30,208 bases of DNA from Methanobrevibacter sp. (GTDB lineage Archaea > Methanobacteriota > Methanobacteria > Methanobacteriales > Methanobacteriaceae). Under the pieces are notes generated by a model. The model was not told the DNA's origin. It saw only the letters and a list, made by a program, of their open reading frames with translations, and did no database searches. Made by a program: the position numbers and the translations under genes. Of this stretch, positions 8,481 to 18,100 are shown one piece after another; within the stretch, counting starts at the first letter, position 1; each line of letters opens with the position of its first letter. The stretch spans positions 1 through 30,208 of the forward strand of contig WRMT01000004.1 in NCBI GenBank assembly GCA_009777005.1, read 5' to 3'.

Positions 8481-9860
8481 TTATATTTTACTGAGTTTTT
8501 CTGCAAATTCATAATGAAGTTCTTTACTTTTTCTTATTAATTCTTCTTCAGGTAAGTTGTAGTTTTCAGGTCTTTTAAGAACTACTCCTTCAGCTTCAAC
8601 AACTCCTCCTGGTCCTAAATAAGCTCCTGGACTTATTTTTAGCAGGGTTTTTGAATCAATTTCTTTAAATGTTAAAGAGTATGCAAATCCTTTTCTCCAG
8701 CTTTTAATAAAGTGATCAGAATATTTTTTTTCTAGTGGATTTTTATATTCTTCTTTTATATCATTTGAAAGGTCTTTTTCATCTAATGATTTATTCATTT
8801 CCTTATCTTTTCTTAATAAAACTTCTAAAAAATATCTATTTTTGACTAAATTTAGTAGTTCTTCAATTGATTCATCTGAAAATCCTTTTTCACTTAATAA
8901 ACTAATAATTTCATGATCTTCTTTAAGTTCAGGTAAACTTTGTAAGAACTTATAGTCTTTTTGTGGAATCATCTCATAAGATGTTTTTTTAAGTATTGCA
9001 TTGAATTTTTCACACATTGGTTTTTTAAAAAATAAGTCGGTAAGTTCTGTGAAATAGCTATTCAATTCTTTTGCAATAGGTTTTAGGAAATCTGAAAAGA
9101 AGTTTTCACTTTCAAATAAATCTTCCATTTTATGATTGAACTGGATTATGTATGCTCCTTTTTCAGTTTTTGACTCTCCATTTTTAACTTTAGAATCTAA
9201 ATGTTGATTTTTAATATTATCCATGATTTTTTTAAAATCATTCACAATATCATTTGCAAATTTTGTTTTTCCATTTAATCCTTTAAAAGAATCACTTGTT
9301 TCTTTTTCATTAATAAAATAATATTTTTCATATTCGCTTTGATTTAAATCATTGTCATTTGATGATTTCTTTTTTTGATTTGTTATTGTGTCTATTTTTA
9401 AATCTTGCCAATTCCAGAACATTCCATGCCATTTAGTAGGAATGCTTTGAAAACCTGTTTCTTCTTCTTTTTCTCCCCATGATCTTGGGGACCAATTATA
9501 CCCTACATAAATTTGTCCTTTTTTGTATTGTTTCATATATTTTACAATAGCTATCCAAATCTTCATTAAAGAATTTCCTTCCTTATCCTTGATATATTCC
9601 ATACTTGGTAAATAGCGATCTTTAGCTGTTTCCATTAACATAACATGAAAATCATTACTATAAGGACTGATAACTGATAATACTGACCAAGGAGCCTTGC
9701 CAATATTTATCGTTTTTATCACACTAGTTTCTAACTCTTCAAGCATTTTTTCCAAATCTAATGCATCAAAGGGTCGAAGTCTTTTTGATTCAACTGGTAC
9801 TTTTTCACCTTTTGGAACTATTGGGGCCAATGGAACTTTGATAACAGGAATTTTACTCAT
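8481..9860 (-). CDS. Unrecognised 459-residue protein between FtsZ paralogues
   Basis: No family is recognised with confidence. The N-terminus is Pro-rich (MSKIPVIKVPLAPIVP). Two conserved-looking stretches follow: PWSVLSVISPYSNDFHVMLM (57-76), and IYVGYNWSPRSWGEK (117-131) leading to GFQSIPTKWHGMFWNW (136-151). The order PY..FHVMLM then GYN...G.QS.PTKWH distantly recalls the two halves of GalT/HIT-type nucleotidyltransferases, but the usual HxH is absent, so this is weak. The middle (about 180-390) is Lys/Glu-rich and probably helical. A Gly-rich LKISPGAYLGPGGVVEAEG lies near the C-terminus (about 405-423). There are no membrane segments. SD AGAGGA precedes ATG 9860. It shares the strand with FtsZ-like B and C, with spacers of 311 and 440 bp. 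A partnership with the FtsZ copies is inferred from position only. Confidence 0.75.
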   Translation of the reverse strand: MSKIPVIKVPLAPIVPKGEKVPVESKRLRPFDALDLEKMLEELETSVIKTINIGKAPWSVLSVISPYSNDFHVMLMETAKDRYLPSMEYIKDKEGNSLMKIWIAIVKYMKQYKKGQIYVGYNWSPRSWGEKEEETGFQSIPTKWHGMFWNWQDLKIDTITNQKKKSSNDNDLNQSEYEKYYFINEKETSDSFKGLNGKTKFANDIVNDFKKIMDNIKNQHLDSKVKNGESKTEKGAYIIQFNHKMEDLFESENFFSDFLKPIAKELNSYFTELTDLFFKKPMCEKFNAILKKTSYEMIPQKDYKFLQSLPELKEDHEIISLLSEKGFSDESIEELLNLVKNRYFLEVLLRKDKEMNKSLDEKDLSNDIKEEYKNPLEKKYSDHFIKSWRKGFAYSLTFKEIDSKTLLKISPGAYLGPGGVVEAEGVVLKRPENYNLPEEELIRKSKELHYEFAEKLSKI

Positions 9861-10300
9861 TATAATCCTCTTAATTTAAATTAAAACTTAATTCTATGTT
9901 TATTTAAATTTTCAATTATTACTGCTATTTTTATTTAAACTTAATATTTACTATAAAATTTGTTTTTTTCAAATAATCTAATATATTCATTTATAATATT
10001 ATTTTCGCATGTTTGAATACTTTAAATTTTTAATACAATGAATATATTGCTATTTATTTTAAATAAATATAATTTTAGTATTTATTTTTTATTACAAGGA
10101 TATTTATGAACATAATTTATACAATTCGTAACATTCTTTTTATTAAAATAGTGGTTTATCAAATCCAGATTGATTTTACTCTTTTTTTCAAATTCACTAC
10201 TTTCATCATCTAGGAATATATAAATGATTAAACCAATAAATTTAAATTTTTTACAGGTTAAAAATGATTATTTAGAAATTTAAAAGGATAATTATCATTT
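9861..10300. other. Spacer holding the decayed tail of FtsZ-like C
   Basis: Gene-free. On the minus strand, about 10229-10310 aligns with the coding tail of FtsZ-like B (shared ATAATCATTTTT and AAAAAATTTAAA), but it is out of frame after the stop of C. Farther left, ATGATTAAACCAATAAA and TTTCATCATCTAGGAATATA match the 3' flank of B. The rest is plain AT-rich DNA. Confidence 0.5.
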
Positions 10301-11320
10301 TTATCCTATATATCGGGATATAATTTGGTTTTTTACCATAAATAGAATTGTTGTTTTAATAGTATTTTCAAGAGAATCATCAATTTGAGCTCCCCAAATA
10401 ATCTTAGCTTCTGGATTTAATTTATCAGTAACAGTTTGAACAATTGTTTCACATTCATCTAAATCTAAATCAGAACTACCTGTGATATTAATCATAGCAC
10501 TATTAGAATTAAAAACATCAAAATAAAGTAAAGGACTCTTAAATGCTGCATGAACAGATTTTGACCCTCTATTTCTAGAATTTGATTCTCCAATACCAAT
10601 CGCTGCCATTCCAGCTTCTTGCATAATACTCGTGAAATCTAGAAAGTTCACACTAACTAAAGATGGTTTTGTGATTAATTCTGTTGTTGTTTTAACAACA
10701 GAAGCTGAAATCTCATCAAGAAGCAAAAATCCATCATTTATTGTTAAGTTAGGAGCTACTTCTAATAGCTTATCATTAGGTATTACAATAACAGTGTCTG
10801 CATTATCTTGAAGTTTATCTAATCCTTCTTTAGCATTAGCCATTCTTCTAAATCCTTCGTAAGAAAATGGCATAGTAACTATAGCTATAGTACAAGCCCC
10901 ACCATCTTTAGCTATTTTAGAAATTATTGGAGCAAAACTTGTCCCTGCTCCTCCTCCTAGACCACAGGTTATAAAAACCAGGTCTGCACCTTCAAGTTTT
11001 TCATAAATTTCACTTTCACTTTCTTCACCAGATTTCATCCCAATTTCCAGATTTCCACTACTTCCCATCCCTCCACAAGTTTTCTCACCAAGAAGTATTT
11101 TTTCATCAGCTTGGCAATAATATAAGTCTTGTGCATTAGTATTAGTAGCTATTGTGTGGATATTATCTATTTCCATCTCACTGATTCTTGTTATCGTGTT
11201 ATTTCCAGCTCCACCAATACCAACTACAATGATTCGTTTTTTCCAAAAATCAACATTTTCTTTTTTCTTTATTTTCATCCTTTCATCGGATTCTTTAATT
11301 ACATCATCACTAAATTTCAT
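10301..11320 (-). CDS. FtsZ-like protein C, tail frameshifted
   Basis: A 339-residue FtsZ-superfamily paralogue. The N-terminal extension MKFSDDVIKESDERMK matches copy B and archaeal FtsZ1. VGIGGAGNN (33-41) is intact. Several key positions have drifted: NTDAQ reads NTNAQ, the T3 loop GAGG reads GSSG, the tubulin signature reads GGGAGTS (122-128, last Gly lost) and the T7 loop reads SVNFLD (223-228, Asn and first Asp lost). The stretch from about residue 240 to 330 is nearly identical to copy B, suggesting recent duplication or gene conversion there. The ORF ends in KNQIISRYIG, while the DNA beyond still resembles the B tail in another frame, so a small indel cut off the C-terminus. SD AAGGAGAG precedes ATG 11320. 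Function may be structural, decoy-like or lost. Confidence 0.85.
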   Translation of the reverse strand: MKFSDDVIKESDERMKIKKKENVDFWKKRIIVVGIGGAGNNTITRISEMEIDNIHTIATNTNAQDLYYCQADEKILLGEKTCGGMGSSGNLEIGMKSGEESESEIYEKLEGADLVFITCGLGGGAGTSFAPIISKIAKDGGACTIAIVTMPFSYEGFRRMANAKEGLDKLQDNADTVIVIPNDKLLEVAPNLTINDGFLLLDEISASVVKTTTELITKPSLVSVNFLDFTSIMQEAGMAAIGIGESNSRNRGSKSVHAAFKSPLLYFDVFNSNSAMINITGSSDLDLDECETIVQTVTDKLNPEAKIIWGAQIDDSLENTIKTTILFMVKNQIISRYIG

Positions 11321-11501
11321 TTACTAACTCTCCTTTTTACAAATAATTGAGTATTAATTCTTAAATTTAGCTAATGAAACCACATATTGATCTCATTTTT
11401 TTCATTGCCCACTTATCATTTTTTAAGATTAAAAGATAATTTTGTTTAAATATTAAATTAATTCTTCAAAATGTATATTTAAATTTGATATATAAAAATT
11501 C

Positions 11502-11532
11502 ATTAAAGTAAAAGGTTTAACGAGTTTATAAA
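11502..11532 (+). promoter_or_regulatory. Recurrent promoter-like box, copy 2
   Basis: ATTAAAGTAAAAGGTTTAA followed by CGAGTTTATAAA. It shares an identical 19-base left part with copy 3, 77 bp downstream. TTTATAAA is TATA-like and the A-rich run before it could serve as BRE. It probably serves the ARPP-1 gene, or is part of the FtsZ upstream tract. Confidence 0.5.
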
Positions 11533-11578
11533 AGTTAAAGTGCATTTTTAGGATATGTAGTGGATACTATAAAAATTG

Positions 11579-11609
11579 ATTAAAGTAAAAGGTTTAATGA
11601 ATTTATAAG
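11579..11609 (+). promoter_or_regulatory. Recurrent promoter-like box, copy 3
   Basis: ATTAAAGTAAAAGGTTTAA followed by TGAATTTATAAG. It is the closest copy to the ARPP-1 start (about 185 bp). Confidence 0.5.
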
Positions 11610-11794
11610 AAACAGGAGTGAGTATTATAATATTGAATAAATGTAATTTGATTAATATTTAGATTTTTAAAGTGATAAGTTCTTGTATATGAATATTTTG
11701 ATTTTTAAATAAAAAAATTCTTTCAATTAATATATGATTAGAGGTATAATGGTCGAAAAAGGAATATATGTTTAAAAATATTAGAAGTGATAAA

Positions 11795-12763
11795 ATGTCA
11801 ATAGCTAAAGATTATTTATCAAGTATAGAGTTAGGTGAAATTACAACGTATAAAAATATGACAACTGTAGGGTTGAATGGATTAAATTTTCCAGAGATTG
11901 AATATCTTACATTAAATGAGGGAATAAATAAGGGTAATGTTACAATCACAGAAATTGATGAATTAGGAAGTGTTCCAAGTTTAAATATTATTAATAATGG
12001 AGATTTGCCAGTTTTATTTATTGATGGAGAAGAATTAAAAGGAGCTAAACAAAATAGGGTTTTAAATACAACTATTCTCATTCCAGAATATTTCAAAGGT
12101 GAAATTCCTGTAAGCTGTACAGAAGAAGGAAGATGGAGCTATGATAGTCCAAACTTTACAGATGCTGAAACAATAGCTCCTTCAAGAATTCGTGAAAGTA
12201 AAAGTGAATCTGTATCAGCGTCCCTAAATGATTATAATAGCTATGAATCAAACCAAGGAGCAGTATGGAATAGAGTAACTAATTTATTTTGTTCACTTAG
12301 TACAGACTCTCCTACCAATGCAATGAATGATATTTTTGAAGCTAAAAAAGATAATTTAGATGATTATATAAAAGAATTCCCTTTTCATAATCAAAATGGT
12401 ATTTTAGTATTTATAAATGGTAAACTAAGAGGTATGGATATTTTATCAAGTGAAAATAGCTATGGAAAATACCATGAAAAAATTATTAAAAGCTATTGTT
12501 TAGATGCTTTAGCTGACAAACAAGAATATGAGGAGAATACAGATTTTATAAAAAAATCTAATAATTTTATAAATGAAATAGTTACTATTAGTATGATTAA
12601 AAAACCATCTATAGGTTATGGTTATGATTGTAGGTTTGTAAATGAGAATATAGCTGGAGCTATTTTAGTTCATGAAGGTTCAGTAATTCATGGGGCTTTC
12701 TTTAAAAAAATTAGGGAAAAAGAAGAAGAGAGGGAAAGTTTAAAATCAATAATATTCTCATAA
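11795..12763 (+). CDS. ARPP-1 domain protein (DUF6569 family)
   Basis: A single-domain protein of about 322 residues recognised as ARPP-1 (ADP-ribosylglycohydrolase- and rhodanese-phosphatase-associated protein). Family hallmarks in order are LPVLFIDGEELKGAKQNRVL, an IPVSCTEEGRW segment, the YDSPNF...APSRIRESK segment, SPTNAM, FPFHNQNGILVFINGKLRGM, and a C-terminal GAILVHEGSVIHGAFF. The biochemical activity is not established; the family has been linked by gene neighbourhoods to NAD/ADP-ribose metabolism and prokaryotic conflict systems. I prefer the ATG at 11795 (MSIAKDYLSSIELGE), preceded by AAGTGAT and matching the usual N-terminus. An in-frame ATG at 11768 would add nine residues. It faces the Nudix-TIR gene tail to tail across 76 bp. 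Being next to two TIR proteins fits a part in NAD-derived nucleotide handling, but that is inference. Confidence 0.85.
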   Translation: MSIAKDYLSSIELGEITTYKNMTTVGLNGLNFPEIEYLTLNEGINKGNVTITEIDELGSVPSLNIINNGDLPVLFIDGEELKGAKQNRVLNTTILIPEYFKGEIPVSCTEEGRWSYDSPNFTDAETIAPSRIRESKSESVSASLNDYNSYESNQGAVWNRVTNLFCSLSTDSPTNAMNDIFEAKKDNLDDYIKEFPFHNQNGILVFINGKLRGMDILSSENSYGKYHEKIIKSYCLDALADKQEYEENTDFIKKSNNFINEIVTISMIKKPSIGYGYDCRFVNENIAGAILVHEGSVIHGAFFKKIREKEEERESLKSIIFS

Positions 12764-12765
12764 TA

Positions 12766-12775
12766 TTTTTTTTTA
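12766..12775 (+). terminator. Oligo-T terminator after ARPP-1 gene
   Basis: A T tract directly after the stop codon, in the short convergent spacer; a plausible archaeal oligo-T terminator. Confidence 0.35.
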
Positions 12776-12839
12776 AATAGCTAAACTTTCTCGTAATCAT
12801 AGATAAAATATGTAATTTTTTTATATTTTCTGAGGACTA

Positions 12840-14390
12840 TCAGGAAGTATTCAAAGCCTCTGAAACAAATTTTTCAAGGCGATCCAATGCTTTTTTGGTT
12901 TCTTCTTTTTCTTTTTTTTCTAGGAGAACTCCATTATAAAATGAAAGTGGTTTTGGACAACATAGTGGGTTCATATTCGACAAAAAGGGAATAATACTTG
13001 CAGAGTCTGGTTTCAATTCATTGTGGATATCTTTGTGAAATGAACGGATTTCATATTCAAGCCATTTTCTTAAAAAATGTTTTCGAGAACTTCCAACAGC
13101 AATCAAACAGTTTGCACTATCTAAAGCATTATCCAATTCTTTACTGTAATCTTTAGCATATGAAACTTCACTAAAATAGGTTTTTAGTTTCATTTCTCCT
13201 TTCACATGATTATAAACTTGGTATGCAAGGTCTTTGTCTGGTTCTGCAAATGAAATAAATACTTTATACTCACTAGATTCCTGATTTTTATATTCCCACA
13301 ACTTTGCAGCACGTTCGAGAACACCACGTGCAACAGGACAGAGGTTGAAAGGTCGAATACAATTTTCCCATTCAGTTCTATCCCATTCTGGCAGTATCTC
13401 ACAGATATATGGTATGAATTTATTTACAATTGTCTTTTTGAGAATATCTTCTCCTTCGAACTTTTCCCCATCATAGAAAAAGAAATCGGGGATGAACTCA
13501 GTAACACCTTCTGCCAGTAATTTTTTCATTCGATGAACTTCAAAGAGACCAACAGGTGCATTAATAAGTTGTCCATCAACAAGTTCTCCATTAAGAAAAA
13601 TTGCATGGTCATCTAAATTAAGTTTAGCGACACGATCCACTTCTATTCCAAAATCTTCCCCACAAATGTTGATATAACATTCGTCTACTACTCGCAAATC
13701 ATTCTCATTATATGTTATTTTCAAAGTATCTGGACCATTTAACCATTTGACTGGCATAAATAAGGTTTCATATTGGCTAATATCTCCCCAATCTGTGTCA
13801 ATAAGTTTGGATTTCCACTTTTCCCTTGCAATCAGATGTTCTGGCATATCTATAGGGTTTTCGGATTTGGTATCAAAGATATATCTGAATTTTTTCTCAC
13901 GATTTAGAATAAGAAGTTCTTCACGAAACTCTCTTTCAACGACAGCAAAAGGGTTTAATAATTCTGCAGATGTATCAGAACCACCATTTGTAAGATTCCA
14001 TCCAATTGGAAATGTTTCACGATAAAGAAGAATAAAATATTCTTTATTTCCTAATTTCACAACAGGAAGTGTACCTCCACTTACATAACGAAACGGAAAC
14101 TTTGCATCGTTAAATTCCAATTTGTTTTTGGTGGAGTAGAAAAATTCATTGAGTTCTTGGCTGTGCAAAAATACTTTTCTGTCAAAATCTTTTATTTTGT
14201 CTTTAATGTGTTTTTTCCCTTCTCGTGTCCAGATGCAGGGAGATTCATCATTGAAACTTACTTCACATGTAATTTTTTCAACATCTTTTTCAACATCACG
14301 TGTTAAAGTAAATTCTGATAAAAGAATTTGAATGAATTCATTCTCTGCTTCATGTAATGGTCGAACAAACCTTTTTGAATAATCTTCCAT
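12840..14390 (-). CDS. Nudix hydrolase-TIR domain fusion
   Basis: A 516-residue two-domain protein. The Nudix domain lies at about residues 98-290. Its box runs from Gly137 through Glu143 to REFREEL (153-159), keeping the catalytic REUxEE core with two extra residues in the middle. A TIR domain lies at about 375-490: YKVFISFAEPDKDLAYQVYN opens it, a YFSE...YSKELDNALDSANCLIAVGSS segment follows, and WLEYE (443-447) supplies the likely catalytic Glu447 of NAD-cleaving TIRs. TIR domains of this class can hydrolyse or cyclise NAD; Nudix enzymes cleave nucleoside diphosphate compounds such as ADP-ribose. One chain could thus make and remove or modify an NAD-derived product; that is inference. SD AAGGAGAT precedes ATG 14390. 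It is divergent from the giant DUF4062-STAND-TIR gene over 716 bp. Middle residues 290-370 are unassigned. Confidence 0.85.
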   Translation of the reverse strand: MEDYSKRFVRPLHEAENEFIQILLSEFTLTRDVEKDVEKITCEVSFNDESPCIWTREGKKHIKDKIKDFDRKVFLHSQELNEFFYSTKNKLEFNDAKFPFRYVSGGTLPVVKLGNKEYFILLYRETFPIGWNLTNGGSDTSAELLNPFAVVEREFREELLILNREKKFRYIFDTKSENPIDMPEHLIAREKWKSKLIDTDWGDISQYETLFMPVKWLNGPDTLKITYNENDLRVVDECYINICGEDFGIEVDRVAKLNLDDHAIFLNGELVDGQLINAPVGLFEVHRMKKLLAEGVTEFIPDFFFYDGEKFEGEDILKKTIVNKFIPYICEILPEWDRTEWENCIRPFNLCPVARGVLERAAKLWEYKNQESSEYKVFISFAEPDKDLAYQVYNHVKGEMKLKTYFSEVSYAKDYSKELDNALDSANCLIAVGSSRKHFLRKWLEYEIRSFHKDIHNELKPDSASIIPFLSNMNPLCCPKPLSFYNGVLLEKKEKEETKKALDRLEKFVSEALNTS

Positions 14391-15106
14391 AGATAATATC
14401 TCCTTTTATAATTTATTTTTTAAAATATCTTTTAAAAGCCCAGTAGAAAATTCTTTCTTTATTTATTTAGGATACTGCCCATTAATACTATTTTAAGTAT
14501 TATATTGAATGAATTTCCTGATTTTATTATTTTTTTTGATTCAACTAAGTCAAGTAAACAAAATATTTAATTTGGTTATAGGAGGCTGTTGCACAATTAT
14601 TTTTGTTCAAGGAATACATAAATAAAAATTAATAATTTTTAAAAAAATTTGAATATATTAAATTTTGTTTAATTATAAATTAAAATTTTCAATTTTGTTC
14701 ATCAAAATAAAATTGTGCAATGACCGCTATAGTAAAAATCTGTAATATTATACTCATTGAATAATAATTAATTCATATTTTTAGATTTATTTAAGTACTT
14801 TTCTTTAAATTTTATTCACATAAAAATACTATTGGATTAAATGAGGAATAAGTGTATAATTTAAATGAAAAGAATTTAGAAATGGTTTAGGATTTTTAAT
14901 CAAATTCATTACATTTACAGTACATATAGAAAATGTCAAAAGTCAATAAACTTTTTCACAGTTTCTATTTTATATATTTAAATAAATATATATAAAAATG
15001 TATTAATAATATGTTTTGGTTCAATTATATTAAATAAACTAATTTCATAAACAATAAATAATATTTTTTAATATTCAAAAGATTAAAAGAAAGCTTTGTG
15101 GTATCA
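14391..15106. other. Divergent spacer between the two TIR genes
   Basis: Holds the inverted-repeat element at 14582-14727 and otherwise no ORF. A TATA-like stretch, TTTATATATTTAAATA, lies near 14968-14984, about 125-140 bp before the giant gene. The Nudix-TIR promoter must lie to the left but is not identifiable by eye. Confidence 0.45.
14582..14727. mobile_element. MITE-like element with TATAG target duplication
   Basis: About 146 bp with imperfect terminal inverted repeats. The left end is GAGGCTGTTGCACAATT and the right end, reverse-complemented, is GCGGTCATTGCACAATT, sharing the perfect core TTGCACAATT. The element is flanked by TATAG at 14577-14581 and 14728-14732, a likely 5-bp target duplication. 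It has no coding capacity, so it would be moved in trans by a transposase not present here. The parent IS family is not assigned. Confidence 0.6.
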
Positions 15107-18100
15107 ATGAACTGGGAAAAAGTAACAATATTCATTGAAAGTACTTTTAGTGATATGCATGGTGAAAGGGATTATTTAGTTAAAAATGTCTTTCCAGAAC
15201 TTCGGGAATGGTGTGAAGAACGTAAACTTCATCTTGTAGATGTTGATTTAAGATGGGGTGTCACGGCTGAAAATGCCGAAAATAATAACACGATTAAGAC
15301 GGTTTTAAATAATATAGACCAATGCAGACCTTTTTATCTTTGTTTATTGGGTCAAAAAAGGGGTTGGGTTCCAAATATTGAAGATATTAGCTTAGAGACT
15401 AAAATGACTTATCCTGAAATTGAAAATTTTATTAATGGTAAATCAATAACTGAATTTTCAATAGAACATGCTGTCCTAAACCCTTTGACAAAATTTAGAA
15501 ATGGTCAAGAGATACCTTTACTTCCTGCTAAATATGCTTTGTTTTACTTTAGAGAAGATGACTATATAGATTATTTAAATGACAGCCAAAAATGTATATA
15601 CACTAACCAATGTGAAAGCAACCCTGAAAAATCAGATTTTAAATTCAATAAATTTAAAGATAGGATAAAAAATAGTGAATTAGATTTCACTTATTATCAA
15701 GGAGTATGGGATGAAAATCACATTGTTCCTGAACTCGACCACATGGGAGAAAAAGTAGCCTTGGGAGGATTCACTAAATTTATCATGGAAGATGGTTCTC
15801 ATTTTAAAGATACTATATTAAATCAATTGAAAGAAAAAATATCAATGGCTTTTCCAAAGAACATGGAAATTGAAAAAGTCACTAGCTTACAAAAAGAATT
15901 AGATCAACAAGACCATTTTAGAGAAATTAACATTCAAGGTTTTATACCAAATAAGAAACTCTTAAATGAACTTGATAGTTATTTAGAAAATGATGATAAT
16001 AAATTATGTATTTTAACTTCAGAAGCAGGTTTTGGAAAAACTTCTCTTCTTGCATCTTTTACAACAAACTTAATGGAAAGAAATGATTTGAGAATTTTCA
16101 CACGTTTTGCTGGTATTTCGAATAAAAGTGAAAATCAATATGATATTTGGAGAACAATTATTGAAGAATCAGCAGTTCACCTCCCAAAAGGTAAAGATAG
16201 TTTAGATGATTGGTTACCAAACTTTGAAGAACTACAAAAAAATATAGGAGAAGTTTTTGAAAATTTATCAAAAAATAAAAAAACCATTATTATCCTAGAT
16301 GGTATTAATCAGCTTCATAATGGTTTAACTATGTTTAAATGGTTACCAAAAGAATTACCCAAGAATTTAAAGATTATATTAAGTTTGAAAGAAGATGAAG
16401 AAAGTCAAGAATTAATATCTATTTTTCAAGAACATATTACTCACTTTAGAATTAGAAATTTAGAATCTGATGAAGAAAAAAGAGTTATAATTAATAAATA
16501 TTTGGAACAATTTCTTAAAGTTTTAGATGAGGAACAAATAGATATGATATGTAAAACTAAAGGTTCGGATAATCCTTTGCTTTTAAAGATATTGTTAAAT
16601 GAACTTAAAGTTTTTGGACAAGTTGACAAATTAAATGAACAAATATCTAATTTCCCATCTAATCCAACTGATGCTTTCCAAAAAGTTCTGGATAGATTAG
16701 AAAATGAAAAGACATACACTAAAATAGACTCAAAAAAAATCGTGAAACTAATTTTTGGACTCATAGCAAATGCAAGATATGGATTATCAGAAAGTGAATT
16801 AGTAGAATGTATAAAAATTTGGCAAAAAGAAAATAATGACATTATTTTTGAAGTAAAAGATTTAATACAAACAATACAGTCGTATATCAGACAGCTTAGA
16901 CCTTTTATGAAAATCTCCGAGGGTAAGTTTGATTTTTTATATGGCAGTTTTAAAATAGCTTCAATAAAAAAATATCAGGAAGATAATCTCAGATTTAATC
17001 AAACTTTATCAGATTATTTTTTACAACAAGCAGACCCTGATGCCAATTTAAGTTTTAAAGGAGAAAATATTAGGCATTTTAATGAACTCCCTTATCATTT
17101 GGTACAAGCAAACAACTTTCTACTTTTAGAAAAAATATTGTCGACGTATTTATGGATTAAAGGAAAAATAAGTTTATCAAGTATCTATGACACAATACGA
17201 GACTATGAACACCTTGAAAAAAGAAAAGAAAATCATCATATTAATTTAATAAAGAAAACTCTTGTGCTTTCTTCGCATATAGTGATGAAAGATAATAATA
17301 GCTTAGCTACTCAACTATGGGGTAGGTTGAAAAACATAGAAAATCATAAAATCAAAGAATTATTAATCGAAATAGAAAAATATACAAATTATCCTTGGTT
17401 TAAGCCTCACCATAATATGTCTTCTCCAAATGGACCATTAAAAACAGTACTAACTGATCATACCGACACAATACATGATGTTGAATTCTCCCCTGATGGA
17501 AAATATGTTGTTTCAACTTCAGAAGATGGTAGTATACGTGTTTGGGATTGGAATACAAAAGAAGAATTATCGAAGTTTGAAAGTGAACATGGATTTATCC
17601 ATTCAAAATTTTCTCCCGAGGGTAAATACATTGTCTCTGGTTCTATAGATGGAGGTGTTCATGTTTTTGATTGGGAAAGACAAAGTGAAATAATTGTTCT
17701 TAAAGGACATACATTGAAAGTTAATTGTGTGTGTTTTTCTCCTGAGGGTAAATATATTGTTTCTGGTTGTGAAAGTGGCAGGGTTAGTGTTTGGGACTGG
17801 AATAACAATCAAGAAATAGTTAGATTAATAGGACACACAAATTCTGTCAGTAGTGTAGATTTTTCTCCTGATGGAAATTTTATAGTATCTGGTTCGGTTC
17901 ATTGTAATACTCGCATTTGGGATTGGAAAAATAAGAAAGAAGTAATAAAATTTAAAGGAAAGGGAAATAGTGTAAATAGTGTTGGGTTTTCTCCTGGGGG
18001 CAGATATATTTTTTCAAATTCCTCTGATACAACGATTAGTATATGGGATTGGGAAAAAAATATAAAAATGAGGGATTTTAATCATGAAGATCGTGTAAAT

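Larger units (their letters stand above)
10150..11560. repeat. Duplicated FtsZ block C
   Basis: Counterpart of the B block. The similarity includes the ORF, the 3' flank and the 5' flank with the (A/G)TTTATAA box. The ORF stops early and the former tail remains as non-coding sequence. Confidence 0.55.
11321..11794. other. Divergent spacer between FtsZ-like C and the ARPP-1 gene
   Basis: No coding sequence supported. Contains two tandem copies of the recurrent promoter-like box (listed separately). The right end carries the ARPP-1 ribosome binding site. Confidence 0.5.

Noticed and set aside
5078..11320. CetZ or tubulin-like family for the three FtsZ-like genes
   Set aside because: The N-terminal blocks, NTDAQDL, the VIVIPNDKL-type segment and the T7 region follow FtsZ in all three. 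The degenerate loops are drift within FtsZ.
16441..16842. 133-codon minus-strand open frame inside the giant gene
   Set aside because: Antisense to a well-supported coding region and without recognisable features.
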